A stretch of 64,000 bases of DNA from Tritrichomonas foetus. Taxonomy: Eukaryota; Parabasalia; Tritrichomonadida; Tritrichomonadidae. Below the pieces are notes generated by a model that worked only from the letters and a program-made list of their open reading frames with translations, was not told the DNA's origin and ran no database searches. The stretch is from the NCBI GenBank assembly GCA_001839685.1, contig MLAK01000616.1, forward strand, positions 151,771 through 215,770, read 5' to 3'. Position numbers and translations under genes: made by a program. Shown in pieces: positions 11,448 to 21,611 of the stretch (within the stretch, counting starts at the first letter, position 1; every line of letters begins with the position of its first letter).

Positions 11448-12017
11448 GTAAAACTGAAATAATAAACAGCAAATAAATATCCAATTTTTCTGAGGAAAAA
11501 AAGTACGTTAAGTATTTCAAATATTTATACATATTTTGGGAATTTTATGAAACTTGTCTCTTTTTTATTTACTTGGTGAGGATTGTATCCAGAAAGATAC
11601 CTTTTACATAATAAGATAATGTCATAATATCGAACAAATGTTGTGAAATTTCCAGCTTCATTAAATTGATATCACTCTTTGTTGACTCTTTTTAGTTCTC
11701 GATCGTTAAATGTTCACATACTATATGTTATATATAATACATAGTTTCTATTACTATATTATCATTCATTGTATCTAGCCGTAGATTTTTTGTGCATTTT
11801 TTTGAAGACACTTGATAATATCAGTTGGTGTTGATCTTTCTTTAGCCTATTTATTGCATGATATTATTGTACAATATATAGAAAAAATCATCATTGAATT
11901 AGAAAGATTTTATTATCATTCCTACTAGATTAAAATAAAAGAGAGTTTGGTCAATAAAAAAATGATAATAACATGAAATCATTAAATTGGAAAATGAAAA
12001 CATAAAAACAGTTTTAG
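11448..12017. other. AT-rich intergenic region
   Basis: 570 bp between two minus-strand genes, so it holds the 5' region of the coiled-coil gene and the 3' end of the CCZ1-like gene. No ORF, repeat or RNA gene is recognised. Confidence 0.6.
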
Positions 12018-13610
12018 CTATGTCGAAAATGATGCATCATCAGGAGCTGATTCACTTGGAGCAATTGTGTCAATATACTTCTTCAAACTTGGATTTATGT
12101 TAATTGCTTTTCGGTAAAGATCAAAAAATCCATCTTTCCCATTATCTTCTGCAAAAGCATATTGTTCAAGAGAATATGTTTTATAACAGATGGTAAAATC
12201 TTTAGAATTCCGCATTATAACCTCTTTCAAACGAGGTTCATTTAAAAAGTAATCATGGGCTATTAAAATATTTTCATCAAATGTTTCAGATGTTTTTCCA
12301 GCATATAAAGAATACAAAATAGAGTCGTATGTGACAGAGTTATTAGGTGAGCTGTTTGCTTTCTTTTCGTAAAAATTGTGTCGAATGAATGAAAAGGATG
12401 ATTTCAATATATCTTCTAATTTAACAATCAATTCTTCACTTATATTTGGATCTGCTAAAATGAAAAACTTTATCATGGAATTTTCACTGTCATTTATGAT
12501 ATTATTGTAACTGTTATTTAAACTACTGTTTGAGTCACCAATACTTTTGTTTTCACTTGGAGTTTCAATTCTGCTTTCGTTTTTGGCGTCAATATTTTCT
12601 TGTTCAAATTGTGATTTATCAATAGTATTTGATTTATTATTTTCAAGATCGATATTTGCAACATTATCATGCTCCATGCTTCCATCGCTACTAGACTGGT
12701 GTTTTAATTCATTTTCATCAACATTTTTGGAAACTTCATTTGAAATATGCGAATGGTTTTCGTTTTTAGTTGGTGATTGACCCTTTTGATTGAACATATA
12801 ACCATCGTCTATTTTTAAAAAGAAAGCAGGAATTGTTTCTTCATCAGGAATGTTAGTGTTGCATTTCGGATAATTTTGAATCTCTTCTCTTTGCTTATTT
12901 GTCAAAAATACAATAGTTTTTGAATCATTTGTTAAATTTTTGCTTGGAGCAAATAAAAAAAGTTGACAAAGCGAGAGAGGAACCTGTGAAATCAAAAGCT
13001 TGTCACCAATGAAGCAGGAAAATCCCCAAATTTGAGGACCGAGTTTCTGAATGGAAGTATGTAAAATCGACACAATAATTGCGCCAAGGTCCCAATTTGC
13101 CTGACGAATTGTTGGAAATGAAAATTTAAATAAACTTAGATTCGATGGATTCAATAATTCATTAAAAATTCTGTAACCTTCATTTTCAAGGTATTCTTTT
13201 AGAATAGAATAATCAGACAAAAAGCTATTCCTTAATGCAAAAAATAATCCTTGATGGATATTCTCTAAAGTTTGAGAAACTATATTATCTGGAAAATCAC
13301 TTGTCAATCTAAGAATTAGTAAAATGCATGATTTGTCATCCAAAAAGTAGGTATGAATTGCAATTTTATATAAATCCAAAGAAAGAAGCTGCACTTCATC
13401 ATCGCCAATTGAAAGAGTTGTATAGGTAAAAATCGACACGATTGCATCAAGGAAACTTTCGAGCTCCCTTGGTTGAAAACATTTTGGATATTTGAATAAG
13501 ATGTTGGACAAAAAGTTGCTTTCTACATCGTCATATTCACTTCCTATTCGAAAAGGAAAATGATGAAACACGAAAAATGATGAAGATGAATCGCCATCTT
13601 CAAATATCAT
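12018..13610 (-). CDS. CCZ1/HPS4-type longin-domain protein (putative)
   Basis: 530 residues from the ATG; the codon before it is TTG and is not used. The N-terminus (FFVFHHFPFRIG...) and the block FLDAIVSIFTYTTLSIGDDE followed by a beta-rich segment match the first longin domain of the CCZ1/INTU/HPS4 family. Residues ~150-230 (IQKLGPQIWGFSCFIGDKLL) look like the second longin domain. A low-complexity acidic Asn/Ser/Glu linker (~275-375) separates these from a C-terminal domain that could be the third longin-like part. In other eukaryotes CCZ1 pairs with MON1 as the exchange factor for Rab7 on late endosomes; HPS4 forms BLOC-3 for Rab32/38. Which of the two this is cannot be decided here. The assignment rests on pattern recognition of a divergent family. 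Confidence 0.55.
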   Translation of the reverse strand: MIFEDGDSSSSFFVFHHFPFRIGSEYDDVESNFLSNILFKYPKCFQPRELESFLDAIVSIFTYTTLSIGDDEVQLLSLDLYKIAIHTYFLDDKSCILLILRLTSDFPDNIVSQTLENIHQGLFFALRNSFLSDYSILKEYLENEGYRIFNELLNPSNLSLFKFSFPTIRQANWDLGAIIVSILHTSIQKLGPQIWGFSCFIGDKLLISQVPLSLCQLFLFAPSKNLTNDSKTIVFLTNKQREEIQNYPKCNTNIPDEETIPAFFLKIDDGYMFNQKGQSPTKNENHSHISNEVSKNVDENELKHQSSSDGSMEHDNVANIDLENNKSNTIDKSQFEQENIDAKNESRIETPSENKSIGDSNSSLNNSYNNIINDSENSMIKFFILADPNISEELIVKLEDILKSSFSFIRHNFYEKKANSSPNNSVTYDSILYSLYAGKTSETFDENILIAHDYFLNEPRLKEVIMRNSKDFTICYKTYSLEQYAFAEDNGKDGFFDLYRKAININPSLKKYIDTIAPSESAPDDASFST

Positions 13611-14473
13611 CAAAACAAAAAAAAATTATTTTATTCTATAATTATTTGGTCATCATATTTTGTTAAGTTATTGATGGTTAACTGGAATCACCATTATTAA
13701 ATCATATCGTAATAAAACAAATCAATTTTATGACATCGATCAAAATGATTTTGTTCCAATATCCCTCGACCTTCATGACTATTCGATAAATTTTATGGGA
13801 AGCAAAGGAGTAAATAGTGGTAAAATTGATATGAAGTAATGATCATCACAATCAGATTTATTATTGACCATGGATTCTCACATTTTTCGCTTCTTTATAG
13901 TCTTGAGCATTTCAGAAAGGCAATTTCTAACATCAGATAAACTTTTTGAATATATTGATTCTCAATTTTTTTATTTTAATTAATGGTTTTATCTCAAAAA
14001 TTCATAGATCTGGACGATCATGGAAAAAGTTCAATATACCATACAAAATTTCTTAATATACAAAAATAAATTTCTATTATCGTTCAATATTCAATCTTTT
14101 TTCGTTAGTAACACAATAAATTTAACTTACACGATTCATTCATCGTTAAATTAGTTTAAGAATCAATATTTAATAACTTAATATTATTTTTCGAAAAAAA
14201 AGCATGAAAATAAGTGAATATCATCTAATAATGTAGATACTTTTATTTTTGAAAAAATCATTCAAAAAAATTCTGACAAATTGCTTTTTGTTCCTTTGAA
14301 AATAAAACTAAATGCATAAACGAATCAATAAAGTAATGAATATTTCTATTTTGGTAATGTTAGTTAATTCAATTTTCTATCATTACCCTTCAAATTCTTT
14401 TATTTAGATTATATATTTCTGAATAAGCTCTGAAATAATGTATTCAAAAATCCAGCAAATAAAATCATTCAAA
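13611..14473. other. Divergent promoter region
   Basis: About 860 bp between the CCZ1-like gene (-) and the Tup1-like gene (+). It is AT-rich without ORFs. The only promoter-like element I can name is the TCATT just before 14474. Confidence 0.55.
14465..14469 (+). promoter_or_regulatory. Inr-like element of the Tup1-like gene
   Basis: TCATT, with a predicted transcription start at A14467, lies 7 nt before the ATG at 14474. It fits the known trichomonad Inr (TCA, pyrimidine, A/T) and short leaders. It favours 14474 over an in-frame ATG at 14438, which would lie upstream of the transcript start. Confidence 0.5.
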
Positions 14474-15874
14474 ATGGATCAAGGGTTTCTCATCCACGAA
14501 ACAAGCGCCTTGAACGACCATTCAGCCGACAAAATTTTTGATAAAATCACTGAGATAGAAAAGAGTGTCTGCAAACTTCGCGCTGAAACGGCAGACCTTC
14601 AGCGTCTCAAAAGTCAAAGCCAGATTTATCTCCAGATGTACCAAAACGACTACGAGTCCCTTAAATCGCTATACAAGACACTAAAAGACAGAATGAATGC
14701 TTTTGACGTTATGAATAATCTGCCCGGAAGCTACCAAAACGATTATAGCAAATCAGATTTGGCCGAAAACAAAAACTTCTTCAATAAGCAAAATAACTAC
14801 AATAATGGCAACTATGCACAACAACAAAATCAAATGGAATCTATGCAAACTATGCAAATCGCGTCAGCTTCTGGAAATTCTCTTTCCCATATCGAGCTTC
14901 AATGGGATATCATGTCAAATGATAAATTCTATAACAAGTCAACAGTACATCTTCGGTATGCTTTAAATACCAGCTCTGTTTTATGCTCGGTTCAATTTGA
15001 CTCGACTGGCAAAAGATTTGCATTTGCAGATGGCCGAACAGTTTTTCTAATCAATACAGCAGATGGCTCATTACTATCTTCTTTTGATATTCCTCACATT
15101 CTTTCGCAAACTGAGATTCACACTCGAGCTTTGTGTTTTTCACCTGATGATAATTACATTTTAATCAGCGCTACAAATAATTCGATTATTGTATTTTCTA
15201 TTCCGAATAGGTCACTTGCTGTTACATTGAAAGAGCATACTGGTTTAGTTTCTTCATTACTTTTCCTACCTGACGGAAAACTACTCAGTGGCGGCTTTGA
15301 TGGAACTTTATGTATATGGGATTTAAAGACTTGTGCTCTTGTAAATAAAATCCAACATGGATCAACCGAAGAGGCGAAAAGAGATAAAAGTGATTTGATT
15401 ATATCGTTAGCAATGGCATATGATCAATCATTTGTTGCTGTTGGTTTTATGAATGGATCTGTTGGAATTTATGAGCCCTCATTTTCCCAACCAATGAATA
15501 CATTTAATGCACATACAGAATTTATGCTAAATGTATCAACTGCTAATAAATCTCTTCTTCTTGCAACATCGTCACACGATAACTCAACAAAGTTATGGAG
15601 TCTTCGCGGTGTTGCTTCTTGTAAGCATACTTTACTTGGTCATACAAATTGTGTTTTAACATCATCTTTCTCAAATGATGATTCAATTTTATTCACTGGA
15701 TCAAAAGATGAAAATATTAAAGCGTGGGATGTCAAAACAGGAAATTTACTATTCACTTTAACTGCACATAAAAATACTTTGTTTGAAGTTGATCATCATC
15801 CACTTGAAAAGTGTTTTGTTACTTGCAGCGGTGATGGAATTGTTTGTTTATGGGATTACACTTCAAAGAAATAA
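14474..15874 (+). CDS. Tup1/Groucho-like WD40 corepressor
   Basis: 466 residues from the ATG at 14474. The N-terminal ~80 residues (DKITEIEKSVCKLRAETADLQ...) form a coiled coil like the tetramerisation region of Tup1, followed by a Gln/Asn-rich linker. Seven WD40 repeats follow. The first blade (VLCSVQFDSTGKRFAFADGRTVF) and the block LCFSPDDNYILISAT then FSIPNRSLAVTLKEHTGLV follow the Tup1 order closely, including an insertion between blades 1 and 2. Blades end in WD-type dipeptides (IWDL, LWSL, AWDV, LWDY). Tup1 represses transcription with DNA-binding partners in the nucleus; the role here is inferred. Another WD40 protein with a coiled coil cannot be excluded. Confidence 0.75.
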   Translation: MDQGFLIHETSALNDHSADKIFDKITEIEKSVCKLRAETADLQRLKSQSQIYLQMYQNDYESLKSLYKTLKDRMNAFDVMNNLPGSYQNDYSKSDLAENKNFFNKQNNYNNGNYAQQQNQMESMQTMQIASASGNSLSHIELQWDIMSNDKFYNKSTVHLRYALNTSSVLCSVQFDSTGKRFAFADGRTVFLINTADGSLLSSFDIPHILSQTEIHTRALCFSPDDNYILISATNNSIIVFSIPNRSLAVTLKEHTGLVSSLLFLPDGKLLSGGFDGTLCIWDLKTCALVNKIQHGSTEEAKRDKSDLIISLAMAYDQSFVAVGFMNGSVGIYEPSFSQPMNTFNAHTEFMLNVSTANKSLLLATSSHDNSTKLWSLRGVASCKHTLLGHTNCVLTSSFSNDDSILFTGSKDENIKAWDVKTGNLLFTLTAHKNTLFEVDHHPLEKCFVTCSGDGIVCLWDYTSKK

Positions 15875-16293
15875 TCTTTCCTGATTTTATAAGAAATAAT
15901 AAGAGAGAAATTTATATAGAATTGTTATAAAAAAGAGTCTAATTTAGTTTTTGATGTCATTGTCAAAAAAAGAAAAAGAAGGAAAAGCGTGATATTTTAT
16001 TAATAGAAATATAAATATATTACCATGTTTGATACTTTTAATATTACATCTTTCTCCATATAATAAAACTTAAATATTCTTTATTTCTCTCTTTATCTAT
16101 ATCTATACCTATATTTTAATGATCTAAATTTATATATAAAAATCATTTCCAATCAAACAGAATTTGCCTGAACAACCAAACAATCATTGATATTAAAAGT
16201 AATAAAAACAAGGATTAGCTTTTTCATTTCTTTAAATTTATTGATATATGTTATGTGAATATAAAATAATAATAATGATTATATACGTGTACA
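15875..16293. other. Convergent intergenic region
   Basis: 419 bp between two genes that end towards each other. It is AT-rich with ATAT and TATC-like tracts and no coding potential. Confidence 0.65.
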
Positions 16294-18117
16294 TTATTTA
16301 TTAGCATTTTCTTCGAACTTAGCTTCAATATCGCTCCATAATCCCAATATTTCGTCACTGAACAAGAAAACTGTTGTCAAAAGTGGATAATTTAGGTGAG
16401 AAAGAGCGCATGTTGATGAATCGTCTGTCATTGAATGATGAAGAACTGTTACAAGTTCGTTAAACATTCCTTGTATTTCTGGATCTATAGCGGGATCAGA
16501 TCCTTTATATTTATCAGGTATATCTGTAATTGAAATCTTTTTCAAGTGAGAATTCTTTATAAGTTCTGCAAAAACTGGCGTTAAATCAATTGTTGTTACA
16601 TTCCCGTGAATTTCAAGTTCTTCAAGTGGGGAATCTGCAGCAATGAGTGCCGCAAGATCATTGAAGAATTGATGTGAACCAGTTTCAGAATTATCTGAAG
16701 TCGTAAATGAGAATTTCAATATTTTTGGTATTTTCATTGGCTGATCACGAACAAAATACCTAAAAAATCGTTGAAAACCAAATTCAGTGAGTCCATTTTT
16801 GGTTAAAATTAATTCTTCAACTGAAGAATGTTCAAAGAATGGGGTTATAGTTTCAACTGACATATCTCCAAAATCATTGTCACTCAAATCAAGAAGCTTT
16901 AATTGAACTTCTTTGAAACCCTCCATTAAATTCTGTAAAATATCGTTTGAAATGTTAGTTTTACTAACATCAAGTGAATCCAGAGGCTTTCCTTCGAAAG
17001 TTGAAGCTTTAAAAAGTGTTCCGAAAAACTGGGCTTCTTCAGGGAAAAATTTAGCTCCCCATTTCAAAGTTGATAAAGGAGCATCAAGTGAGAAATTTGG
17101 AAAAGTGGCAACCCATGTATTTCCTGTTCGACCAAAATCGGAAATCGAAATTGTGATTTCTCTGGACATTTGGTTAGATTGATATAAATTCACAAATGAA
17201 CGAATTTGTTTTATGTCAAGAAAACCAAATCTTAAATCACACAATGTTTGAGATGTTCGAAGTGCACGAATAAGGACTTCAAAATTTGTACGATTTGTCC
17301 AGAGCATATCTTGAGCATGAGGCCAAGAAATAGGAAGAGTGTTTGAATTTAAACCTTCAATGACAAAGGTTGATAATTGGGTTCGTCCCAATTCCTCCAA
17401 AAATAGTAAAATTTGAGATTCGCTCACTTTGCAACCAGAAATTGAAAGGCATTTCAAATTTGTGGTTGGCTTTAAAAAGTGCGTTAAGATCACAAGATCA
17501 ATAATATTATAGGATAAATCAAGAGCTACTATGTTTTGGTTTCCTGAAAGGGCTTTCAATAGTGCGTTAGTACCTGGAAGCCAAATCTGGTTATCGGCGA
17601 TTGAAAGTTGGGTGATATTCGTCTGGCCAATATTTGAAGCAAGAGCCTCGCAGCCTCGGTCAAAAATACAGTTTGAATCCAGAATTAACGTCTTTAAATT
17701 CTGAGCCTGGGGAAGAGACTGGGCGATTGTCACGCATCCGTCGGCTGGCATATCGCAGGCTTTCATTGATAGATACTCAAGCGGTGGATTCTGATTAAGT
17801 GCTTTTGCTATCGCTCCGCAGACTTCGTTTGTGATGACGTTTCGATTCACTGAAAAATTAATGATTTTGGAATTTGGCAGGTTTTCAACAATTTTATTCA
17901 TAGAAACAACACTTAATCTGCATTGGTCGAGAATCATCGTGTTAAGCTTGCATTCAGGGTCTGTCATAACCTTGATTAGTAAATCGGCGCTATCTGATTC
18001 GACATGATTTGTGGAAAGATTGATACCTTCGATATTATTATTGAGATGGTTTGTTAGATATTCAAATGTGGCGTTGCACCACAGGAATTTGTCTGAGATA
18101 TCGAGGAAACTCTCCAT
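16294..18117 (-). CDS. Leucine-rich repeat protein, RNase-inhibitor type
   Basis: 607 residues with LRRs of the ribonuclease-inhibitor/NLR class (28-residue spacing, pattern LxxLxLxxNxIxxxGxxxLAxxL). Clear copies are LKTLILDSNCIFDRGCEAL, ITQLSIADNQIWLPGTNALL and LKLLDLSDNDFGDMSVETI. Two LRR blocks (about 25-250 and 335-560) are joined by a more divergent middle. There is no signal peptide or membrane segment, so it is probably cytosolic, unlike the BspA-type LRR protein later in the window. It resembles CARMIL/NLRC3-like LRR cores, but no partner domain fixes a function. The sequence before the ATG is TTTCACGT, an imperfect Inr. Confidence 0.85.
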   Translation of the reverse strand: MESFLDISDKFLWCNATFEYLTNHLNNNIEGINLSTNHVESDSADLLIKVMTDPECKLNTMILDQCRLSVVSMNKIVENLPNSKIINFSVNRNVITNEVCGAIAKALNQNPPLEYLSMKACDMPADGCVTIAQSLPQAQNLKTLILDSNCIFDRGCEALASNIGQTNITQLSIADNQIWLPGTNALLKALSGNQNIVALDLSYNIIDLVILTHFLKPTTNLKCLSISGCKVSESQILLFLEELGRTQLSTFVIEGLNSNTLPISWPHAQDMLWTNRTNFEVLIRALRTSQTLCDLRFGFLDIKQIRSFVNLYQSNQMSREITISISDFGRTGNTWVATFPNFSLDAPLSTLKWGAKFFPEEAQFFGTLFKASTFEGKPLDSLDVSKTNISNDILQNLMEGFKEVQLKLLDLSDNDFGDMSVETITPFFEHSSVEELILTKNGLTEFGFQRFFRYFVRDQPMKIPKILKFSFTTSDNSETGSHQFFNDLAALIAADSPLEELEIHGNVTTIDLTPVFAELIKNSHLKKISITDIPDKYKGSDPAIDPEIQGMFNELVTVLHHSMTDDSSTCALSHLNYPLLTTVFLFSDEILGLWSDIEAKFEENANK

Positions 18118-18383
18118 ACGTGAAACTCTAATCGATCAAAAAAGAATTCAAAAAGTTAGTAAATAAGAGACCGTTTAAAGATAGGAGGAGTTAACAAATC
18201 GTATTCTAACCATATGAGAGAATTTTTTCACAAAGGACATTTATATTTCTTTCTTCTTCCTTTTGCTTTCTAATGTATTAAGGATATGAAGTTATGCATA
18301 TAATTTGTTATTGGTAAATCAAAAATATTAATTAAAATTATATAAAATTGAAGATATTCATAGATTTTAATGAAAAATAGTTC

Positions 18384-20090
18384 TTAATGTTTATGCGAAT
18401 GTCTTCTCTTTGAACCCGATGATGATGCATGCTTATCAGATTTATGATTTGATTGTTTCTTCGAATTTGAGCTTTCATCATCATCATCCATTTTCATATC
18501 ACGTTTATATCTTGGTTGTTCAATTGTCCTTTTCAGTACTTGAGCAAATCTTGTTCTTCTTTTTAAGCTTTCTGCTGGCCGATGTTTATGTGACCCACAA
18601 TTTCTTCCATTATTAGTTGCGTCTTTTTCAGTTACTCTTTGAGCAAAGCAATCATTGCAATGTGGTCTTCCATGAATAGCTTTACAATTTTCAGGATCAC
18701 AACGATCACTGCAAACTCTACATACAAAGCATCTGCTGTGATAAGCTTTATTTCTCCATTGAATATTATCAGGTTCAATTCCACTAAATTCTGCTTTGCA
18801 ATATGCACATGTTTTCAAATATATCTGACCATCATTCGGGCAAAAATATTTATTATGATGAATAATGAAGTTCTTTCCATATAAAACATCTTCACACTGA
18901 TTACATTGAAAATGTTCAACATGAAAATATTTCCCTCGGTTTTTCACAAATCTTCCAACAATTGGTTTATTGCATTCAGTACATCTTCTAATTTCAATCA
19001 TTGGTTGACATTTCGTACAAATTGGAACTCCAGCTACAATTTTATATCCACCTTCTTCAAGTTCAGCTGCGCATTCATGACAATTAAAGCAATTTTTATG
19101 AATGAATGAATCAAAACCAACTGGTTTAATTTTTTCTTCAAGATCATAAATGATTTGTGTGCAGATTGGACATTTTTTAAGATCACCTTTATAATGACTA
19201 CAATCATTACAAAGAAGCTCTCCACGAAATATTGCGCAGTTTGGTGGCTTGAGTTGTTTTCTGCAGTTTGAACATTTCAAGCATCCTGTATGGAAGTAAT
19301 TTCCACAAGTAAAATAAAACGTTTCTTTACATGGTTGTTGGCAAGTCGCACAAGTTTTTAATAAAGTTGGCTCAGGTCCTGATTGGTCTGCTAATCCTGA
19401 AGGAATGCCTCCTCCCATTCCTGGTGCTGGCATATTAAATGTTGAAAGTTTTTGTTGTGCTGTTGAAAAAAGTGCTGACGATAAAGGCGGAAGTCCGCCT
19501 GAATTACCAGGATCGTTTCGAGACATGAACGATGATGGTGGAGGTGGAAGTGAGCCATCGCCAGTCCCATAAGATGATGCAAGCGGCGGTGGTGGCAGTC
19601 CTCCACTTGTGGAGTTCATCCCGCCGGGAGGAGGCAATCCAGTTGACAGTGGTGGCGGTGGCAATCCTCCTGATGATGGTGGTGGCAATCCAGTCGATAA
19701 AGGAGGCGGAGGAAGCCCTCCAGATGAAGGTGGCGGCAATCCTGTAGAAAGTGGTGGTGGTGGCAATCCCCCTGATGATGGAGGTGGTGGAAGACCTCCT
19801 GACAAAGGCGGAGGAGGTAGTCCGCCACTAGAAGGTGGCGGCGGAAGTCCTCCTGATGGCGGCGGCGGTAAACCAGAAGAAATTGGAGGCGGTGGAAGTC
19901 CTCCACCACCAGATGTTGGTGATGAAAATCCTGTTGATAATGGCGGCGGTGGGAGACCCATTCCTGATGGTGGAGGAGGTAAAAGTAATGCATTGCCTCC
20001 ATCATTCCCAGATGGTGGTGGCGGAAGACCCATTCCTCCTGGCGGTGGAGGAAGTCCTGAAGATATTGGCGGGGGTGGTAGTCCTGTCAT
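18384..20090 (-). CDS. Proline-rich protein with four LIM domains (zyxin/paxillin-like)
   Basis: 568 residues from the ATG at 20090; four further codons upstream begin with TTG and are not used. Residues 1-~205 are a Pro/Gly/Ser-rich tract made of LPPPP and GLPPPS blocks, including three exact-length 17-residue repeats. LPPPP is the type of site bound by EVH1 (Ena/VASP) and profilin. Four double zinc-finger LIM domains follow at about 246-297, 307-357, 368-417 and 427-478, each with the C-x2-C...H-x2-C-x2-C-x2-C pattern. The C-terminal ~90 residues are basic, with Ser, Lys and His. The order, poly-Pro then LIM, is that of zyxin/LPP, which link actin assembly to adhesion sites. Animal zyxins have three LIMs and paxillin four, so it is neither exactly. 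Confidence 0.88.
   Translation of the reverse strand: MTGLPPPPISSGLPPPPGGMGLPPPPSGNDGGNALLLPPPPSGMGLPPPPLSTGFSSPTSGGGGLPPPPISSGLPPPPSGGLPPPPSSGGLPPPPLSGGLPPPPSSGGLPPPPLSTGLPPPSSGGLPPPPLSTGLPPPSSGGLPPPPLSTGLPPPGGMNSTSGGLPPPPLASSYGTGDGSLPPPPSSFMSRNDPGNSGGLPPLSSALFSTAQQKLSTFNMPAPGMGGGIPSGLADQSGPEPTLLKTCATCQQPCKETFYFTCGNYFHTGCLKCSNCRKQLKPPNCAIFRGELLCNDCSHYKGDLKKCPICTQIIYDLEEKIKPVGFDSFIHKNCFNCHECAAELEEGGYKIVAGVPICTKCQPMIEIRRCTECNKPIVGRFVKNRGKYFHVEHFQCNQCEDVLYGKNFIIHHNKYFCPNDGQIYLKTCAYCKAEFSGIEPDNIQWRNKAYHSRCFVCRVCSDRCDPENCKAIHGRPHCNDCFAQRVTEKDATNNGRNCGSHKHRPAESLKRRTRFAQVLKRTIEQPRYKRDMKMDDDDESSNSKKQSNHKSDKHASSSGSKRRHSHKH
19624..19776 (-). repeat. In-frame 51-bp minisatellite (3 copies) in the poly-Pro tract
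   Basis: The nonamers CAATCCAGT, CAATCCAGT and CAATCCTGT recur exactly every 51 bp (near 19635, 19686 and 19737). They encode three copies of a 17-residue unit of the form SGGLPPPPLSTGLPPPS. Shorter variants of the unit continue to about 20090. Confidence 0.85.
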
Positions 20091-21071
20091 GAAAGGTTTC
20101 AAAGATAAATTTTACTTTTTATATTGAATTTGATGATATCAATTCTCTCTCAAACTTGATGCATTCCTTCTCAAAAAAATTCGAACTGTTCAGAAAATTC
20201 ACTTTTTCATAAGAATTGTTGTAATTGTAAGATAAAAAAAGTAAGGAGAAGATGAACCCAAATTGAAATCTATGAACCTTGAAAGTATTATTTGCACCAT
20301 TTTGTAATATTATTAATAAAACAATAGAAACAACTCATTTGTCCTTTCATCTGGAATAAGACATGGAATCACTCTAATTTTGGAATTCTCTTATCAAGTC
20401 TAGCACAGGCGCATCAATTTAACTTCACAATAACAATCAGAAAGCAACAAATGTATCATTCATTTAGTTATACTCTAAATAGATTTCCATCCATTTATAA
20501 TTTATTGATTATATTTATTTCTTTTTTCCTTTATAAAAACAAGCAAGCAGTTTTTGCCTGTGAAATTTGCATGAGAACTAGTTTAATAATCTATTCTATT
20601 CTAAAGTCGTATAGCTATTTGCATCTGATGAGGGTTTCTTAAGTATCCACAGATGCCTAACTAATTCCGATTTCCCCAACTCCTAAGCATATGCGTGAGC
20701 CCTAGTTTTGTACCAAATTTGGCTTATTTAATGCACTCGGATTGAATATCGATATTATTATCATTTTTATCAGACAAATAATTTTTAGAATAAGGATTTT
20801 CATATCTTAGAATATTCCAAGCCCTGGGCATAATTTTTTCACACATTGGGCATGCGCGCGATCCCAAGGAATTGCTCAGTTTTCACATATTTGATGAAGT
20901 ATAATAATGAAAGAGGAAAAATGAGAAATTAATTGACACATCAGCATGAGTAATCAAAAGTAAAAAGTAAACTTTTTTGTAAACCAAACAAATATTAAAT
21001 GAAATAGAAAAATAAAGAGAACTATAAGACATAGCGGAATTTAATAAAAAAACGAACAATTTTTTCGTTAT
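20091..21071. other. Intergenic region with a GC-richer patch
   Basis: About 980 bp. It holds the 5' region of the LIM gene and the 3' end of the next minus-strand gene. The stretch ~20630-20890 is less AT-rich than normal spacer here and contains GC-rich words such as CATGCGCGCGATCCC and a CCCTGGGC...GGGC pair around an AATTTTTTC box. No protein-like frame is found. It could be an unrecognised RNA gene or an eroded gene. Confidence 0.4.
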
Positions 21072-21398
21072 TTAGTTAAGGGATCCTTCTGGCGTGAAAA
21101 TAAGTGGTGCAGAAATGTTATCGTTGCCTGCTTGAAGAGAATTAAGTGAGGCAATGCTATTCAAATGATCGCGTGGATTGTCAAACAAACTGTCATCTGG
21201 TTGCTTCTTAACGCATAAATATAAAACTACGCAGCCGATAAAAGCAGTTCCGCCAATGCATGTGATCCAAACAATGTATGGTTTTGGTGGATCGTTGGTC
21301 AGAGGACTCTCTGTTGGTTCGGGGGAATACGTATCTGTAATGTTGGTTTCATTTGCTTCGTAAAATTGAGCAATGCTGAGGAGAAATAATAAAAGCAT
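21072..21398 (-). CDS. Small type I single-pass membrane protein
   Basis: 108 residues if translation starts at the ATG at 21398; the longer frame to 21491 begins with TTG and would bury the signal peptide. Residues 1-~17 (MLLLFLLSIAQFYEANE) form a signal peptide. A short Thr/Pro-rich extracellular stem with two N-glycosylation sites (NET, NIT) follows. One transmembrane helix (VWITCIGGTAFIGCVVLYLC) and a ~45-residue cytoplasmic tail complete it. The tail has SLFDNPRDHL, resembling the FxNPxY endocytosis signal but without the tyrosine. I do not recognise the family. On the gene strand, TTGGCGAAAT lies 9 bp before the ATG. Confidence 0.75.
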   Translation of the reverse strand: MLLLFLLSIAQFYEANETNITDTYSPEPTESPLTNDPPKPYIVWITCIGGTAFIGCVVLYLCVKKQPDDSLFDNPRDHLNSIASLNSLQAGNDNISAPLIFTPEGSLN

Positions 21399-21611
21399 TG
21401 AAGATGATTTCGCCAAATCCGAATTTCTGGTATTTTGATTTGTATCGTCTCTATCGTTTAAAGAATAAACTTTTTTCAAAGATAAAAACAATTGATTTCA
21501 TCGTCCTTTGTAAATTATTTAAAAATTGAATGTGTTATAAATAATTATGTGGTTATTTCAATCCAGTAGAATCTCTTTGATCTCAAAAAGTTATCTCATT
21601 TTCTATGCAGA

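Noticed and set aside
14438..14473. Upstream in-frame ATG of the Tup1-like gene
   Set aside because: The Inr-like TCATT at 14465 would place the transcript start after this ATG; kept only as an alternative.
19609..20127. Long Gly/Pro-rich plus-strand frame
   Set aside because: It is the antisense of the proline-rich tract of the LIM protein; GC-rich repeats keep several frames open.
20451..20642. 63-codon frame in the LIM upstream spacer
   Set aside because: No protein-like pattern; only a short CEICMRTS stretch looked interesting and it has no context.
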